Source: JANNNX01 sp031398745 (GTDB taxonomy: Bacteria; Actinomycetota; Acidimicrobiia; Acidimicrobiales; CADCSY01). From it: a stretch of DNA of 64,000 bases. The notes beneath the pieces are model-generated. The model saw only the letters and a list, made by a program, of their open reading frames with translations, was not told where the DNA came from and made no database searches. Below, piece after piece: positions 23,736 through 32,718 of this stretch. The position numbers and the translations under genes were made by a program. The number at the start of each line of letters is the position of its first letter. Positions within the stretch are counted from its first letter, which is position 1. The DNA is taken from assembly GCA_031398745.1 (NCBI GenBank), contig JANNNX010000009.1, forward strand, positions 1 through 64,000. Direction: 5' to 3'.

Positions 23736-26714
23736 TCAGCGGGTGACGATGTTCACGATGCGGTCCGGGACGACGACGACCTTGGCCACCGTGCGCTCCC
23801 CGAGGGCCGCCACCACTCGCTCATCGGCCAGGGCGGCGGCCTCGGCCCCGGCCGGGTCGAGCCCGGCCGCCAGCTCGAGGCGGGCCCGCACCTTGCCGTC
23901 GACCTGGACCGGCACCGACACGGTCTCGGTTACCAGGAGCGCCGGATCGGCACTCGGGTAGGGGGCCCAGACGACCGAGCCGTCCCGACCGAGGCGGGAC
24001 CACAGCTCCTCGGCGATGTGGGGGGCCAACGGAGCCAGCATCCGCACCAGTGCGTCGGCCACCTCGACCGGCGTGCCGCCGAGCGGGCCGACCACCCGGC
24101 CGAGCGCGTTGTTGAGCTCGATGAGCTTGGCCACCGCGGTGTTGAACCGCAGGGCCTCCATCTCCGTGGTGACCGCGTCGATGGTCTGGTGCAGCAGGCG
24201 GCGCAGGGCGTCGTCGGCCTCCACCTCGAGCACGCGGCTCTCGCCAGTGGCCTCGTCGACCAGGTTGCGCCACACCCGCTGGAGGAACCGGTGGACGCCG
24301 ACGATGTCACGGGTGCTCCAGGGCCGGTCGGTGTCGAGCGGGCCCATCGACATCTCGTAGAGGCGCAGGGTGTCGGCGCCGTACTCGTCGTAGACGTCCT
24401 CCGGCGACACCGCGTTCTTCAGGCTCTTGCCCATCTTCCCGTACTCCCGGAGAACCGGGTTGCCTGCCGGGTCGACGAAGCCGCTCGCCTCGTCACCCGT
24501 GACCGAGGCCGCCTCGACGTAGACCCCGCGGCTGTCGCGGTAGGCCGGGGCGAGGATGTAGCCCTGGTTGAACAGCCGCTGGAAGGGCTCCGGGGTCGAG
24601 ACGTGGCCGAGGTCGAAGAGGACCTTGTGCCAGAAGCGGGCGTACAACAGGTGGAGCACGGCGTGCTCCACGCCCCCCACGTAGAGGTCGACGCCACCGA
24701 AGGTCGGCGCGCCGTCGGAGCGGGCGCCTTGCATCCAGTACGCCTCGACCTCGGGGTCGACGAAGGCGTCGTCGTTGGTGGGGTCGAGGTAGCGCAGGTA
24801 GTACCAGCACGACCCCGCCCACTGGGGCATCGTGTTCAGCTCCCGCCGGTAGGCCTTGGGCCCGTCGCCGAGGTCGAGGGTCACCGTGGCCCAGTCGGTG
24901 GCCCGACCGAGCGGCGGCGCGGGAAGCGACTCGTCGTCATCGTCCAGCACGGTGGGGGCGTAGTCGTCGACCTCGGGCAGCTCGACGGGGAGCATCGACG
25001 CCGGCAACGCCACCGGCAGGCCGTGCTCGTCGTACACGATCGGGAACGGCTCGCCCCAGTAGCGCTGCCGGGAGAACAGCCAGTCGCGCAGCTTGTAGGT
25101 GACGGCCAGCTCACCGGCACCGATCGCCGCCAGCCACTCGGTGATGGCCGCCTTGGCCTCGGGGGTGGGCAAGTCGTCCAGGCTGATCTCGTCGTTGCTC
25201 GAGCCGGTGGCCAGGCCCTCGCCGGTGAACGCCTCGGGCCACTGGTCGGCTGTGGCCGACGGCTCGAGGTCGTGGCCGGCAAACCACGCCGGGGGCGGGG
25301 CCACGACCTCGACGATGTCGAGGTCGAAGGTGGTGGCGAACTCGAAGTCGCGGGTGTCGTGCGCCGGCACCGCCATGATCGCCCCCGTGCCGTAGCCCAT
25401 GAGCACGTAGTCGGCGAGGAAGACGGGGATGGCGTCGCCGGTGGTGGGGTTCACCGCGAACGCACCGGTGAACACGCCGGTCTTGTCCCGGTCGTCGATC
25501 TGGCGGTCGAGGTCGGAGGTGGCGCTGGTGTGTCGCCGGTAGGCGGCCACCGCCTGGGCGGGGGTCGGCCAGCCCCCGGTGGGGGCATCGGGCATGGCGG
25601 AGGACCCCGCGCCCTTCCAGGAGCTGGGTGTGTCCTGGGGCCAGGCTCGGGTGACCAGTCCGTCGACCAGCGGGTGCTCGGGGGCCAGCACTACGTACGT
25701 CGCCCCGAACAGGGTGTCGGGGCGGGTGGTGAAGACCTCGACGGCCAGCCCGGCCTCGCCGGCGACCTCGAAGGTGACCCGGGCCCCCTCGCTGCGGCCG
25801 ATCCAGTTCCGTTGCATCAGCTTGATCGGCTCGGGCCACTCGATCAGGTCGAGATCGTCGATCAGTCGCTCGGCGTAGGCGGTGATACGCAGCTTCCACT
25901 GCTCGAGATTGCGCTTGAAGACCGGGAAGTCACCCCGCTCGCTGCGGCCCTCGGCGGTGACCTCCTCGTTGGCCAGCACGGTCCCCAGCCCGGGGCACCA
26001 GTTGACGGCGGCCTCGTCGAGGTAGGCCAAGCGGTGGGCATCGATCACGGCCCTCCGGCCCAGAGGCGACAGCTCGTCCCAGCGGCGGCCCTCGGGGTGG
26101 GTGTCGTCCACCACCAGGCGGGCCCCGGACTCGAACTCGCCCACCAACTCGGCGATGGGCCGGGCCCGCCCGGCCTCGACGTCGAACCAGGCGTCGAAGA
26201 GCTGGAGGAAGATCCATTGGGTCCAGAGGTAGAAGGAGACGTCGGTGGTGGCCACGCTGCGCCGGTCGTCATGGCCCAGACCCATGGCCCGGAACTGGCG
26301 GCGCATGGTGGCGATGTTCGCCTCGGTGGTGACCCGAGGGTGCTGGCCGGTCTGCACCGCGTACTGCTCGGCCGGCAGCCCGAAGGCGTCATAACCCATG
26401 GCGTGGAGCACGTTGAAGCCGGACATGCGCTTGAACCGGGCGAAGACGTCGGTGCCGATGTAGCCCAACGGGTGCCCGACGTGGAGCCCGGTGCCGCTCG
26501 GGTACGGGAACATGTCGAGCACGTAGAGCTTGGGTCGCTCGACGAGCTCGTCGGTACCGATGCCGACGAGCAGCTCACCACTCGGGTTGGGGGCGTGGTA
26601 GGTGCCGTCGAGCGCCCAGCGGTCCTGCCAGTGGCGCTCGATCTGGTTCGCCAGTTCAGGCCCGTAGCGGACCGCGGGCCGGTCGTCGGCGGGGAACTCG
26701 GCGGCGTCGGACAT
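23736..26714 (-). CDS. leuS: Leucyl-tRNA synthetase
   Basis: Class I aminoacyl-tRNA synthetase of about 992 residues, somewhat longer than the bacterial norm but usual for actinobacteria. The HIGH-type motif is in PYPSGTGLHVGHP (about residues 68-80). The CP1 editing domain carries TTRPDTLFGATYVV, and the KMSKS-type loop reads GKMGKSLKN (about residue 760). A C-terminal anticodon-binding domain ends with KVVVVPDRIVNIVTR. The ATG at 26714 is preceded by a TACGCT -10 box 6 bases upstream, so a leaderless transcript is likely. Longer upstream readings overlap the PAC2 gene and lack family sequence. Confidence 0.96.
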   Translation of the reverse strand: MSDAAEFPADDRPAVRYGPELANQIERHWQDRWALDGTYHAPNPSGELLVGIGTDELVERPKLYVLDMFPYPSGTGLHVGHPLGYIGTDVFARFKRMSGFNVLHAMGYDAFGLPAEQYAVQTGQHPRVTTEANIATMRRQFRAMGLGHDDRRSVATTDVSFYLWTQWIFLQLFDAWFDVEAGRARPIAELVGEFESGARLVVDDTHPEGRRWDELSPLGRRAVIDAHRLAYLDEAAVNWCPGLGTVLANEEVTAEGRSERGDFPVFKRNLEQWKLRITAYAERLIDDLDLIEWPEPIKLMQRNWIGRSEGARVTFEVAGEAGLAVEVFTTRPDTLFGATYVVLAPEHPLVDGLVTRAWPQDTPSSWKGAGSSAMPDAPTGGWPTPAQAVAAYRRHTSATSDLDRQIDDRDKTGVFTGAFAVNPTTGDAIPVFLADYVLMGYGTGAIMAVPAHDTRDFEFATTFDLDIVEVVAPPPAWFAGHDLEPSATADQWPEAFTGEGLATGSSNDEISLDDLPTPEAKAAITEWLAAIGAGELAVTYKLRDWLFSRQRYWGEPFPIVYDEHGLPVALPASMLPVELPEVDDYAPTVLDDDDESLPAPPLGRATDWATVTLDLGDGPKAYRRELNTMPQWAGSCWYYLRYLDPTNDDAFVDPEVEAYWMQGARSDGAPTFGGVDLYVGGVEHAVLHLLYARFWHKVLFDLGHVSTPEPFQRLFNQGYILAPAYRDSRGVYVEAASVTGDEASGFVDPAGNPVLREYGKMGKSLKNAVSPEDVYDEYGADTLRLYEMSMGPLDTDRPWSTRDIVGVHRFLQRVWRNLVDEATGESRVLEVEADDALRRLLHQTIDAVTTEMEALRFNTAVAKLIELNNALGRVVGPLGGTPVEVADALVRMLAPLAPHIAEELWSRLGRDGSVVWAPYPSADPALLVTETVSVPVQVDGKVRARLELAAGLDPAGAEAAALADERVVAALGERTVAKVVVVPDRIVNIVTR

Positions 26715-26720
26715 GGCCGG

Positions 26721-26726
26721 AGCGTA
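26721..26726 (-). promoter_or_regulatory. -10 box of leuS
   Basis: TACGCT on the minus strand lies 6 bases before the leuS ATG. No Shine-Dalgarno sequence is seen. Confidence 0.5.
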
Positions 26727-26752
26727 GGCCGGCGGTCGCGAGGCTCCCGGGC

Positions 26753-27646
26753 TCAGCTGTCGGCGCCGCCGTCGAGTCGGCGGAGGAACCGCTCGACCTC
26801 GTCGGCCAGCTCGTCGCCGCTCGGTAGGTCGGCGGCTGAGCCGAATGGCGCGTTGCGCTCGAGCTCGGCCTGGGCATCGTGGCTCTGCTCGAGGTTGTCC
26901 AGCATCTGACGGTGCTCGGGGTTGGCCGCCACCAGCTCGTCGAGTCGACTGTGGACGTTCTCGGCTGCGGTTCGCAGGGCCGTGTTGTCCCACCGGATGC
27001 CTGCGACCTGGGCGATCGCGTCGACCAGGTCGGCCGAAGCCCGGGGGTAGGTCATGTTCGACACGTAGTGCGGGACCTGGGCCCAGATGCCCATGGCCGG
27101 GATGTCGGACTGGCCGCACAGGTCGATGAGGACAGTGTCGAGGCCTGCCGGGGCGCTCACCATCCGGGTGACCCGGCCGACCCGGGCGGCCAGCTCCTGG
27201 CTGGTGGCCATGGCCGTCAGCCGGGTGGCCCGGGTGTGGGGCACGTTGGACGGGAAGGCGTTGAGGGTGATGGCCAGGCGGACCCCGAGGTCGTCGGCCA
27301 GCTCGAGAACCTGGCCGGCGAAGGTGTGCCAGCGCAGGTCTGGCTCGGGGCCGACCAGCAGCAGGACGTCTCTGCCGTCGGCGTCCTTGGTGGCCAGCAG
27401 TGCGATCTCGGGCCAGGTGATCTCGGTGAGCCGGGCCTGGTCGAGGTGCAGCGAGGGGCGATGCGAGCGGTGGTCGAGGAGCTCGTCGGCGTCGAACCGA
27501 GCGACCAGCGTCGTCTCGTGGGCGTCGACCATGTGGCTCATGGCGCTGGATGCCGCCTGACCGGCATCGAGGAAGCCCTCGAAGTGCACCACCAGCAACG
27601 GATCCTGCAATGAGGGCTCTTCCAACAGCTCGTACAGCTCGTCCAC
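26753..27646 (-). CDS. PAC2 family protein
   Basis: A 297-residue protein of the PAC2 (proteasome assembly chaperone 2) family, common in actinobacteria and of unknown bacterial function. Visible family features are LLVVHFEGFLDAGQAASSAMSHM at the N-terminus, VLLLVGPEPDLRWHTF, LNAFPSNVPHTR and GIWAQVPHYVSNMTYPRASADLV. The GTG at 27646 has a GGAGG site 4-5 bases upstream. A TACCGT box about 30 bases before it gives a short leader. It runs toward leuS with a 38-base gap and diverges from the thioredoxin gene. Confidence 0.88.
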   Translation of the reverse strand: MDELYELLEEPSLQDPLLVVHFEGFLDAGQAASSAMSHMVDAHETTLVARFDADELLDHRSHRPSLHLDQARLTEITWPEIALLATKDADGRDVLLLVGPEPDLRWHTFAGQVLELADDLGVRLAITLNAFPSNVPHTRATRLTAMATSQELAARVGRVTRMVSAPAGLDTVLIDLCGQSDIPAMGIWAQVPHYVSNMTYPRASADLVDAIAQVAGIRWDNTALRTAAENVHSRLDELVAANPEHRQMLDNLEQSHDAQAELERNAPFGSAADLPSGDELADEVERFLRRLDGGADS

Positions 27647-27672
27647 CAGGCCTCCGGGTCGCCTCGCGGCAC

Positions 27673-27694
27673 ACGGTAGCGGTGCTTGTAGCCT
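27673..27694. promoter_or_regulatory. Divergent -10 boxes for the PAC2 and thioredoxin genes
   Basis: TACCGT on the minus strand (27673-27678) serves the PAC2 gene. TAGCCT on the plus strand (27689-27694) lies 6 bases before the thioredoxin-domain ATG. The boxes are 10 bases apart, so polymerases bound at the two promoters would interfere. Confidence 0.5.
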
Positions 27695-27700
27695 GCGGGC

Positions 27701-28408
27701 ATGACCGACGTGACCGACGCGACCTTCGAGCAGGACGTCATCCGCAGGTCGCACGAGGTGCCGGTTGTCGTCGACCTGTGGGCCGAATGGTGTGGGCCTT
27801 GCCGCCAGCTCGGACCGATCCTCGAGGCCGCCGTCGAGGCGACCGGGGGCCAGGTGGTGCTCACCAAGGTGGACGTCGACGCCAACCCGCAGATCTCCCA
27901 GGCGTTCCAGGTTCAGTCGATCCCGGCGGTCTACGCACTGCGCGACGGAAAGGTGGTCGAGGGCTTCATCGGGGCCCAGCCCCAGGCCGCGGTCGAAGAG
28001 TGGATCGCTCGACTCCTGCCCAGCTCCGAGGCGACCGAGCTCCAGCAGCTGATCGACACCGGCACCGAGGAGTCGCTGCGGGCGGCCCTCGAGATCGAGC
28101 CCGGCAACGAAGCTGCCGTCGTCGGCCTGGCCGAGCTGTTGGTGGTCGACGACCGTGGCGACGAGGCGCTGACCCTGCTGGCTCGGATCCCGGAGTCGGC
28201 CGACACCCGCCGGGTGGCGGCGCTGGCTCGGGTGGGCGTCCCGGACGGCGACTCCGACGACCTGTCGGCTCGCCTCGACCAGCTGCTCGAGCAGGTGAAG
28301 GGCGACGAGGACGCGCGACGCGAGTACCTCGACCTCCTCGAGCTACTGGGGCCGGACGACCCCCGCACCGCGGTCTACCGCCGGACGCTCACCGCCCGCC
28401 TGTTCTGA
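27701..28408 (+). CDS. Thioredoxin-domain protein with TPR-like tail (CnoX/YbbN-like)
   Basis: A 235-residue protein with an N-terminal thioredoxin fold. The active site is WCGPC (residues 30-34) and a cis-proline loop lies in QSIPAVYAL (about residue 74). The C-terminal half (about residues 110-235) is alpha-helical with TPR-like repeats (LEIEPGNEAAVVGLAELLV, ALTLLARIPESADTRRVAAL), the layout of the co-chaperone-like CnoX/YbbN family that protects proteins from oxidation. A TAGCCT box 6 bases upstream of the ATG supports a leaderless start. The TSUP transporter gene follows after 22 bases. Confidence 0.9.
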   Translation: MTDVTDATFEQDVIRRSHEVPVVVDLWAEWCGPCRQLGPILEAAVEATGGQVVLTKVDVDANPQISQAFQVQSIPAVYALRDGKVVEGFIGAQPQAAVEEWIARLLPSSEATELQQLIDTGTEESLRAALEIEPGNEAAVVGLAELLVVDDRGDEALTLLARIPESADTRRVAALARVGVPDGDSDDLSARLDQLLEQVKGDEDARREYLDLLELLGPDDPRTAVYRRTLTARLF

Positions 28409-28430
28409 GTCGCTCGGTCCGGCCGAGCAG

Positions 28431-29183
28431 GTGATCACCGATCCGTGGTTCTACGCCGTCGCCCTCCCGGCGGTGGTGGTCACCGGCATCTCCAAGGGAG
28501 GCTTCGGCGCTGGCCTCGGGGTGCTCTCGGTCCCCCTGATGGCACTGGTCATCCCGGCCGGCGACGCCGCCGGCATCATGCTCCCCGTCCTGCTGATCAT
28601 GGATGCGGTCGGCGTGTGGCGGTACCGCCGGACCTGGGACCGGCGCAACCTCGAGATCCTGATCCCGGCCGCCCTGCTCGGGATCGCGGTGGGGTTCCTC
28701 ACCGCTTCGGTGGTCGAGGAGGGGTCGGTCAACCTGCTCACCGGCGCGATCGCGGTGGCCTTCACCCTCGATCGGTGGCTCCGGCGCCCGAGCGCGGGCC
28801 GAACCGTCAAGCGGGCGACCGTGCCCGACGGCGTGCTGTGGGGCTCGCTCACCGGCTTCACCAGCTTCACCGCGCACTCGGGCGGCCCGCCGTTCCAGGT
28901 CTACACGCTGCCCCAGCGGCTGCCCGCCGCGCTCTACGTGGGGACCAACGTGCTGCTGTTCGCGGCGGTGAACGCGGCCAAGGTACCGCCCTACGCGATC
29001 CTCGGGCGGCTCGACACCGCCAACCTGGCCACCTCGGCCGTGCTCTTCCCCTTGGCGCCCGTCGGCATCCTCCTCGGGTTCTGGATCCAGGACCGCATCC
29101 CGGCCGAGCCCTTCTACCGCATCTGTTACGTGCTGCTGTTCGTGGTCGGGCTCCGGCTGCTGTGGGACGGGCTCGGGCTGTGA
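28431..29183 (+). CDS. TSUP-family (TauE/SafE) membrane transporter
   Basis: A 250-residue protein with about 7-8 transmembrane helices and the TSUP repeats (TGISKGGFGAGLGVLSVPLMAL in the first half, GSLTGFTSFTAHSGGPPFQVYTLPQ in the second). Family members export sulfite, sulfoacetate or other organosulfur anions. The substrate here cannot be told; the sulfite reductase operon lies 15 kb away. The start is GTG with a weak purine-rich site upstream. Confidence 0.87.
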   Translation: MITDPWFYAVALPAVVVTGISKGGFGAGLGVLSVPLMALVIPAGDAAGIMLPVLLIMDAVGVWRYRRTWDRRNLEILIPAALLGIAVGFLTASVVEEGSVNLLTGAIAVAFTLDRWLRRPSAGRTVKRATVPDGVLWGSLTGFTSFTAHSGGPPFQVYTLPQRLPAALYVGTNVLLFAAVNAAKVPPYAILGRLDTANLATSAVLFPLAPVGILLGFWIQDRIPAEPFYRICYVLLFVVGLRLLWDGLGL

Positions 29184-29200
29184 CCGCCCGGTCGGGCCCC

Positions 29201-29206
29201 TAGGCT
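29201..29206 (+). promoter_or_regulatory. Possible -10 box of the comEA-comEC operon
   Basis: TAGGCT lies about 88 bases before the comEA ATG and would give a leader of about 80 bases. No clear -35 element is seen. Confidence 0.3.
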
Positions 29207-29293
29207 CGACCCGCTCGTCCGGACCCGGTCTCGGTTCCGAGGCCGGCTCGTCCTTCGCTTCCCCCCACCGGCGTCCGTCCCCGGGAAGCGACC

Positions 29294-30052
29294 ATGGCCG
29301 AACCCACACCCGAGCACCGCCCTCCACCCGCGCCCGACGAGCCTCCGCGCCTGGTCGACCCGCTCGACTGGCGCCGACAGCTCCGCGAGGCGGTGTCGGC
29401 GGGGAGTCCGTGGCGTGGGCCGGCCACCACCGCGGTGGCGGCGGCCGCGGTCGTCGCGCTCGGGGTGCTGGCGCTGCTGGTCTGGCGGGGGGCCACGGCC
29501 GAGCCGATCGAAGTCGGGCTGCCCCGGGCCGATACGGGCGAGGGGTCCGCACCGGGGGACACCTCGGGGGGTGCCTCGGGCGTCGGCGGGGACTCGACCA
29601 CGACGACCGCCGCCTCGTCGGTGGTGGCGCACGCCGCCGGCGCAGTGCAGGCACCGGGCGTCTACCGCCTCCCGGCGGGGGCTCGGGTGGCCGACCTGGT
29701 CGAGGCGGCCGGGGGCGTGCGGGTCGACGCCGACGTCGACCGGGTGAACCTGGCGGCACCGGTGGTCGACGGGGAGCGGGTCTACGTGCCCGTCCTCGGA
29801 GAGGCCGTGGCGCCGGCCGCGACCAACGGCGGCGGTGGCGCGACGAGCGAAGCGGGAGCCGGGCCGGTGAACATCAACACCGCCACCGCGGCCGAGCTCG
29901 AGACACTGCCCGGGGTGGGTCCGGCGACGGCTGAGGCCATCATCGAGGAGCGGACCCGCCGGGGTGGCTTCGCATCGGTGGAGGAGCTGCTCGAGGTCCG
30001 CGGCATCGGCGACGCCAAGCTGGCCCAGCTGCGCGACCGGGTCACCCTGTGA
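29294..30052 (+). CDS. comEA: ComEA-type DNA-binding competence protein
   Basis: A 252-residue membrane-anchored protein that binds incoming double-stranded DNA. It has a cytosolic N-terminus, one transmembrane helix (about residues 46-66), a Gly/Ser/Thr-rich linker, and a SLBB/soluble-ligand-binding domain (GAVQAPGVYRLPAGARVADLV). A C-terminal helix-hairpin-helix pair follows (VNINTATAAELETLPGVGPATAEAII and FASVEELLEVRGIGDAKL). It overlaps comEC by 4 bases. Confidence 0.92.
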   Translation: MAEPTPEHRPPPAPDEPPRLVDPLDWRRQLREAVSAGSPWRGPATTAVAAAAVVALGVLALLVWRGATAEPIEVGLPRADTGEGSAPGDTSGGASGVGGDSTTTTAASSVVAHAAGAVQAPGVYRLPAGARVADLVEAAGGVRVDADVDRVNLAAPVVDGERVYVPVLGEAVAPAATNGGGGATSEAGAGPVNINTATAAELETLPGVGPATAEAIIEERTRRGGFASVEELLEVRGIGDAKLAQLRDRVTL

Positions 30053-31875
30053 TGGTCCACGACCGGACCGTGGTGGCGGCCGCGTCGACGGCGGCGGCCG
30101 GGGCCTGGCTGGCTCGGCCGGTGCCGATCTGGCTGGTGCTGGCCCTGAGCCTGGCTGCCGTGGGGCTGCGTCGACGGCCGGCGGGGGTGGTGGTCGTGCT
30201 GGTGCTCGGGGGCGTGGTGGCCTCGCTGCTCGGGGCCCGGGCCTGGGCCGGTCTCGACCCGCCGATCGCGGGCACCCGGGTCGAGGCGTGGGCAACGGTG
30301 CTGAGCGACCCGGTCCGCTCTGCGGGCGCCGTTCGTGCCGACCTCCGGCTCGGCTCGAGCCGGGTCGAGGCCTGGGCCCGGGGGGCCGCGGGCAGCACTC
30401 TGGCCGGTGCCGCGGCGGGGGAGCGCGTGCGGGTGCGGGGGCGTCTGGGCCCCGTGGCAGACGGGTCGAGGGTTCGATCGGCAGCCCGTCACGTCGCCGC
30501 CCGACTCCAGGTGGATGCCATCGACGACCGGGACGCGGGCTCGATCTGGGCCCGGGCGGTCAACCGGGTCCGGCAGATGGTCGGGGCTGGCGCCCGCCCC
30601 CTCACCGACGACCAGGCCGCGCTGTACACGGGCATGGTCGTCGGCGACGACCGGAACATGTCGGCGGCCCGCATCGACGATTTCCGGGGCGCGGGGCTCT
30701 CTCACCTCACCGCGGTGTCGGGCCAGAATGTGGCCTTCGTGCTCGTCCTGGCCGGGCCCCTCCTGCGCCGGGTCGGGCTCCGGTGGCGCTGGGTCCTCAC
30801 CGTTGGGGTCATCGCCGCCTTCGCGGCCGTGACCCGGTTCGAGCCGTCGGTGCTGCGGGCGTCGGCCATGGCCGCGGGGGCGGCCACCGCCCACGGTCTG
30901 GGGTGGCCCCAGTCGCGGCTGCGGTTGGTGGCGATCGCCGTGCTCGGGCTCCTCTTGGTGGACCCGCTGCTCGTGCGTAGCGCCGGGTTCCAGCTGTCGG
31001 TCGGCGCCACGCTGGGCCTGGCCGTCTTGGCCGAGCCGATCGCGGCCCGGCTCCCCGGGCCCCGGTGGGTGGCCGATGGCCTCGGTGTCACCCTGGCGGC
31101 CCAGCTCGGTGTGGCCCCGGTCAGCCTGGCGCTGTTCGGATCGATGCCGTTGGCGTCCATCCCCGCCAACCTGGTGGCCGTCCCGGCGGCCGGGCCGGTG
31201 ATGATGTGGGGACTCACCGGCGGGGTCGTGGCCGGGGCGCTCGGCTCACCGGTTGGCGATCTGGCCCAGCTCCCGGTAGGCCTGGCCCTGTCCTGGGTCG
31301 GCGGAGTCGCCCGGGTCGGGGCGCGGCTTCCCCTGGGCCAGGTCGGTGCCGGGCAGCTGGTCGGGGTCGTGGCCGCAGTGGTGGGTGCCCAGTGGGTGGG
31401 CCGGCGCTTGCCCCGGGCCAGCGCCGGGGTCGGCGCCGGCCTGTGTGCGGCGGTGCTCCTCGGTCCCCTGACCGTCCCAGCCGCCGACGCTCGCGGCCGG
31501 CCTCTCGGCGACGGTGCTCACCTGTGGCGTGTCGGTGGTGCGGTCGTGGTGGTTGTCGATGGAGCGGGGAGCGGCTCGCTCCTCGAGGCCCTCCGCCGGG
31601 CGGAGGTCACCCGCATCGACCTGCTGGTGTGCACCCGGGGAAGCCGGTCGGTGAGCGGGGTGGTGCTCGACGTGCGGCGCCGGGTGCACGTTGGCGCCAT
31701 CCTCGCTCCGGCCGGTTCCGCCATCCGCGACGCATCCTTCGTTCCGTCCGGCACCTCCGTCCAGGTCGGTGGGCTCTCGGTGGCGGTGCTCGCCGGTGCC
31801 CCCCGGCTGGAGGTCGAGGTGGCGGTGGGAGACGGTCCCCGGGCCCCTCCCCGAGGAGCCGGAGCCGGGGGTTAG
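30049..31875 (+). CDS. comEC: ComEC/Rec2 DNA-uptake channel with degenerate nuclease-like domain
   Basis: A polytopic membrane protein of about 608 residues that forms the transmembrane channel for single-stranded DNA in natural transformation. An N-terminal OB-like DUF4131 domain (about residues 30-160) precedes the competence domain (about 190-470), with GAGLSHLTAVSGQNVAFVL and FEPSVLRASAMA. The C-terminal metallo-beta-lactamase-like domain is reduced. The expected HxHxDH metal motif after a DLLV strand reads LVCTRGSRSVSGV (about residue 525), so all metal ligands are missing. DNA degradation of the second strand would then need another nuclease. The ATG three bases downstream of the GTG is an alternative start. 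Confidence 0.9.
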   Translation: MMVHDRTVVAAASTAAAGAWLARPVPIWLVLALSLAAVGLRRRPAGVVVVLVLGGVVASLLGARAWAGLDPPIAGTRVEAWATVLSDPVRSAGAVRADLRLGSSRVEAWARGAAGSTLAGAAAGERVRVRGRLGPVADGSRVRSAARHVAARLQVDAIDDRDAGSIWARAVNRVRQMVGAGARPLTDDQAALYTGMVVGDDRNMSAARIDDFRGAGLSHLTAVSGQNVAFVLVLAGPLLRRVGLRWRWVLTVGVIAAFAAVTRFEPSVLRASAMAAGAATAHGLGWPQSRLRLVAIAVLGLLLVDPLLVRSAGFQLSVGATLGLAVLAEPIAARLPGPRWVADGLGVTLAAQLGVAPVSLALFGSMPLASIPANLVAVPAAGPVMMWGLTGGVVAGALGSPVGDLAQLPVGLALSWVGGVARVGARLPLGQVGAGQLVGVVAAVVGAQWVGRRLPRASAGVGAGLCAAVLLGPLTVPAADARGRPLGDGAHLWRVGGAVVVVVDGAGSGSLLEALRRAEVTRIDLLVCTRGSRSVSGVVLDVRRRVHVGAILAPAGSAIRDASFVPSGTSVQVGGLSVAVLAGAPRLEVEVAVGDGPRAPPRGAGAGG

Positions 31876-31878
31876 GGT
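31873..31878 (+). promoter_or_regulatory. -10 box of the folP-like gene
   Basis: TAGGGT overlaps the comEC stop codon and lies 6 bases before the next gene's GTG. Confidence 0.5.
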
Positions 31879-31884
31879 CCGCCG

Positions 31885-32718
31885 GTGGAGCTCCTGCTCG
31901 GCGATCGCCGCCTCGACCTGACCCATCGGGCGGCGGTGATGGGCATCGTCAACCGCACCCCCGACTCCTTCTTCGATCGCGGGGCGTTCTGGGACGGTGA
32001 TGCCTTCCTCCGGCTGGCCGAACAGCACCTCCGCGATGGCGCCGACCTGGTCGACATCGGCGGGGTCAAGGCCGGTCCAGGCGAGGAGGTGGGCCTGCAG
32101 GAGGAGCTCGACCGGGTGGTGCCGGCGGTGACCAGGGTGGCTGAGCGCCTCGACGTGGCCATCTCGGTGGACACCTGGCGGGCCTCGGTGGCCGCCGCCG
32201 CCTTCGCCGCCGGCGCCGTCGTCGGCAACGACATCAGCGGTTTCGCCGACCCCGACTACCTCGCCACGGCCGCCGCCGCCGGGGCCACGGTGGTCGCCAC
32301 CCACATCCGGCTGGGTCCCCGCATCCCCGACCCCGAGCCGGTCTACGACGATGTCATGGCCACGGTGGCCTCGTATCTCGCCGAGCGGGTCGAGGCGGCC
32401 CGGACGGCAGGCATCGACCCCGAGCGGATCGTCGTCGATGCCGGGCTCGACCTGGGCAAGACGCCCGCCCAGTCGCTGGAGCTCCTGCGGGCCTCCGATC
32501 GGCTGGCCGGCCTCGGGCACCCGCTGCTGCTGTCGGCCTCCAACAAGACCTTCCTGGGGCACCTCCTGCACCTCGAGGTCGACCAGCGCCGACTGGCCAG
32601 CCACGCCGCCCATGCCCTGGGCGTGGCCCGGGGGTGCCGGGTGCTGCGGGTCCACGACGTGGCCGGCGCCCGCCGGGTGGCCGACGTCCTGGCCGCGGTC
32701 TCGGTGGCTCGACCGTGA
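31885..32718 (+). CDS. Dihydropteroate-synthase homologue of the FolP2 type
   Basis: A 277-residue TIM-barrel pterin-binding protein. The first motif is VMGIVNRTPDSFFDRGAF, the second is DLVDIGGVKAGPGEEV, then ISVDTWRAS, and the last segment is RVLRVHDVAGARRVADVL. The VKAGPG version of the second motif, in place of ESTRPG, is the mark of the actinobacterial FolP2 paralogues (as in mycobacterial Rv1207). Those paralogues keep the fold but have not been shown to make dihydropteroate. Its true reaction is therefore open. A -10 box sits 6 bases before the GTG, and its 3' end overlaps holA by 4 bases. Confidence 0.82.
   Translation: MELLLGDRRLDLTHRAAVMGIVNRTPDSFFDRGAFWDGDAFLRLAEQHLRDGADLVDIGGVKAGPGEEVGLQEELDRVVPAVTRVAERLDVAISVDTWRASVAAAAFAAGAVVGNDISGFADPDYLATAAAAGATVVATHIRLGPRIPDPEPVYDDVMATVASYLAERVEAARTAGIDPERIVVDAGLDLGKTPAQSLELLRASDRLAGLGHPLLLSASNKTFLGHLLHLEVDQRRLASHAAHALGVARGCRVLRVHDVAGARRVADVLAAVSVARP

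Noticed and set aside
24018..26909. A plus-strand open frame of over 900 codons opposite leuS
   Set aside because: It covers leuS almost exactly, and its translation is biased to G, V, L, R and H without motifs; it reflects codon bias of leuS.
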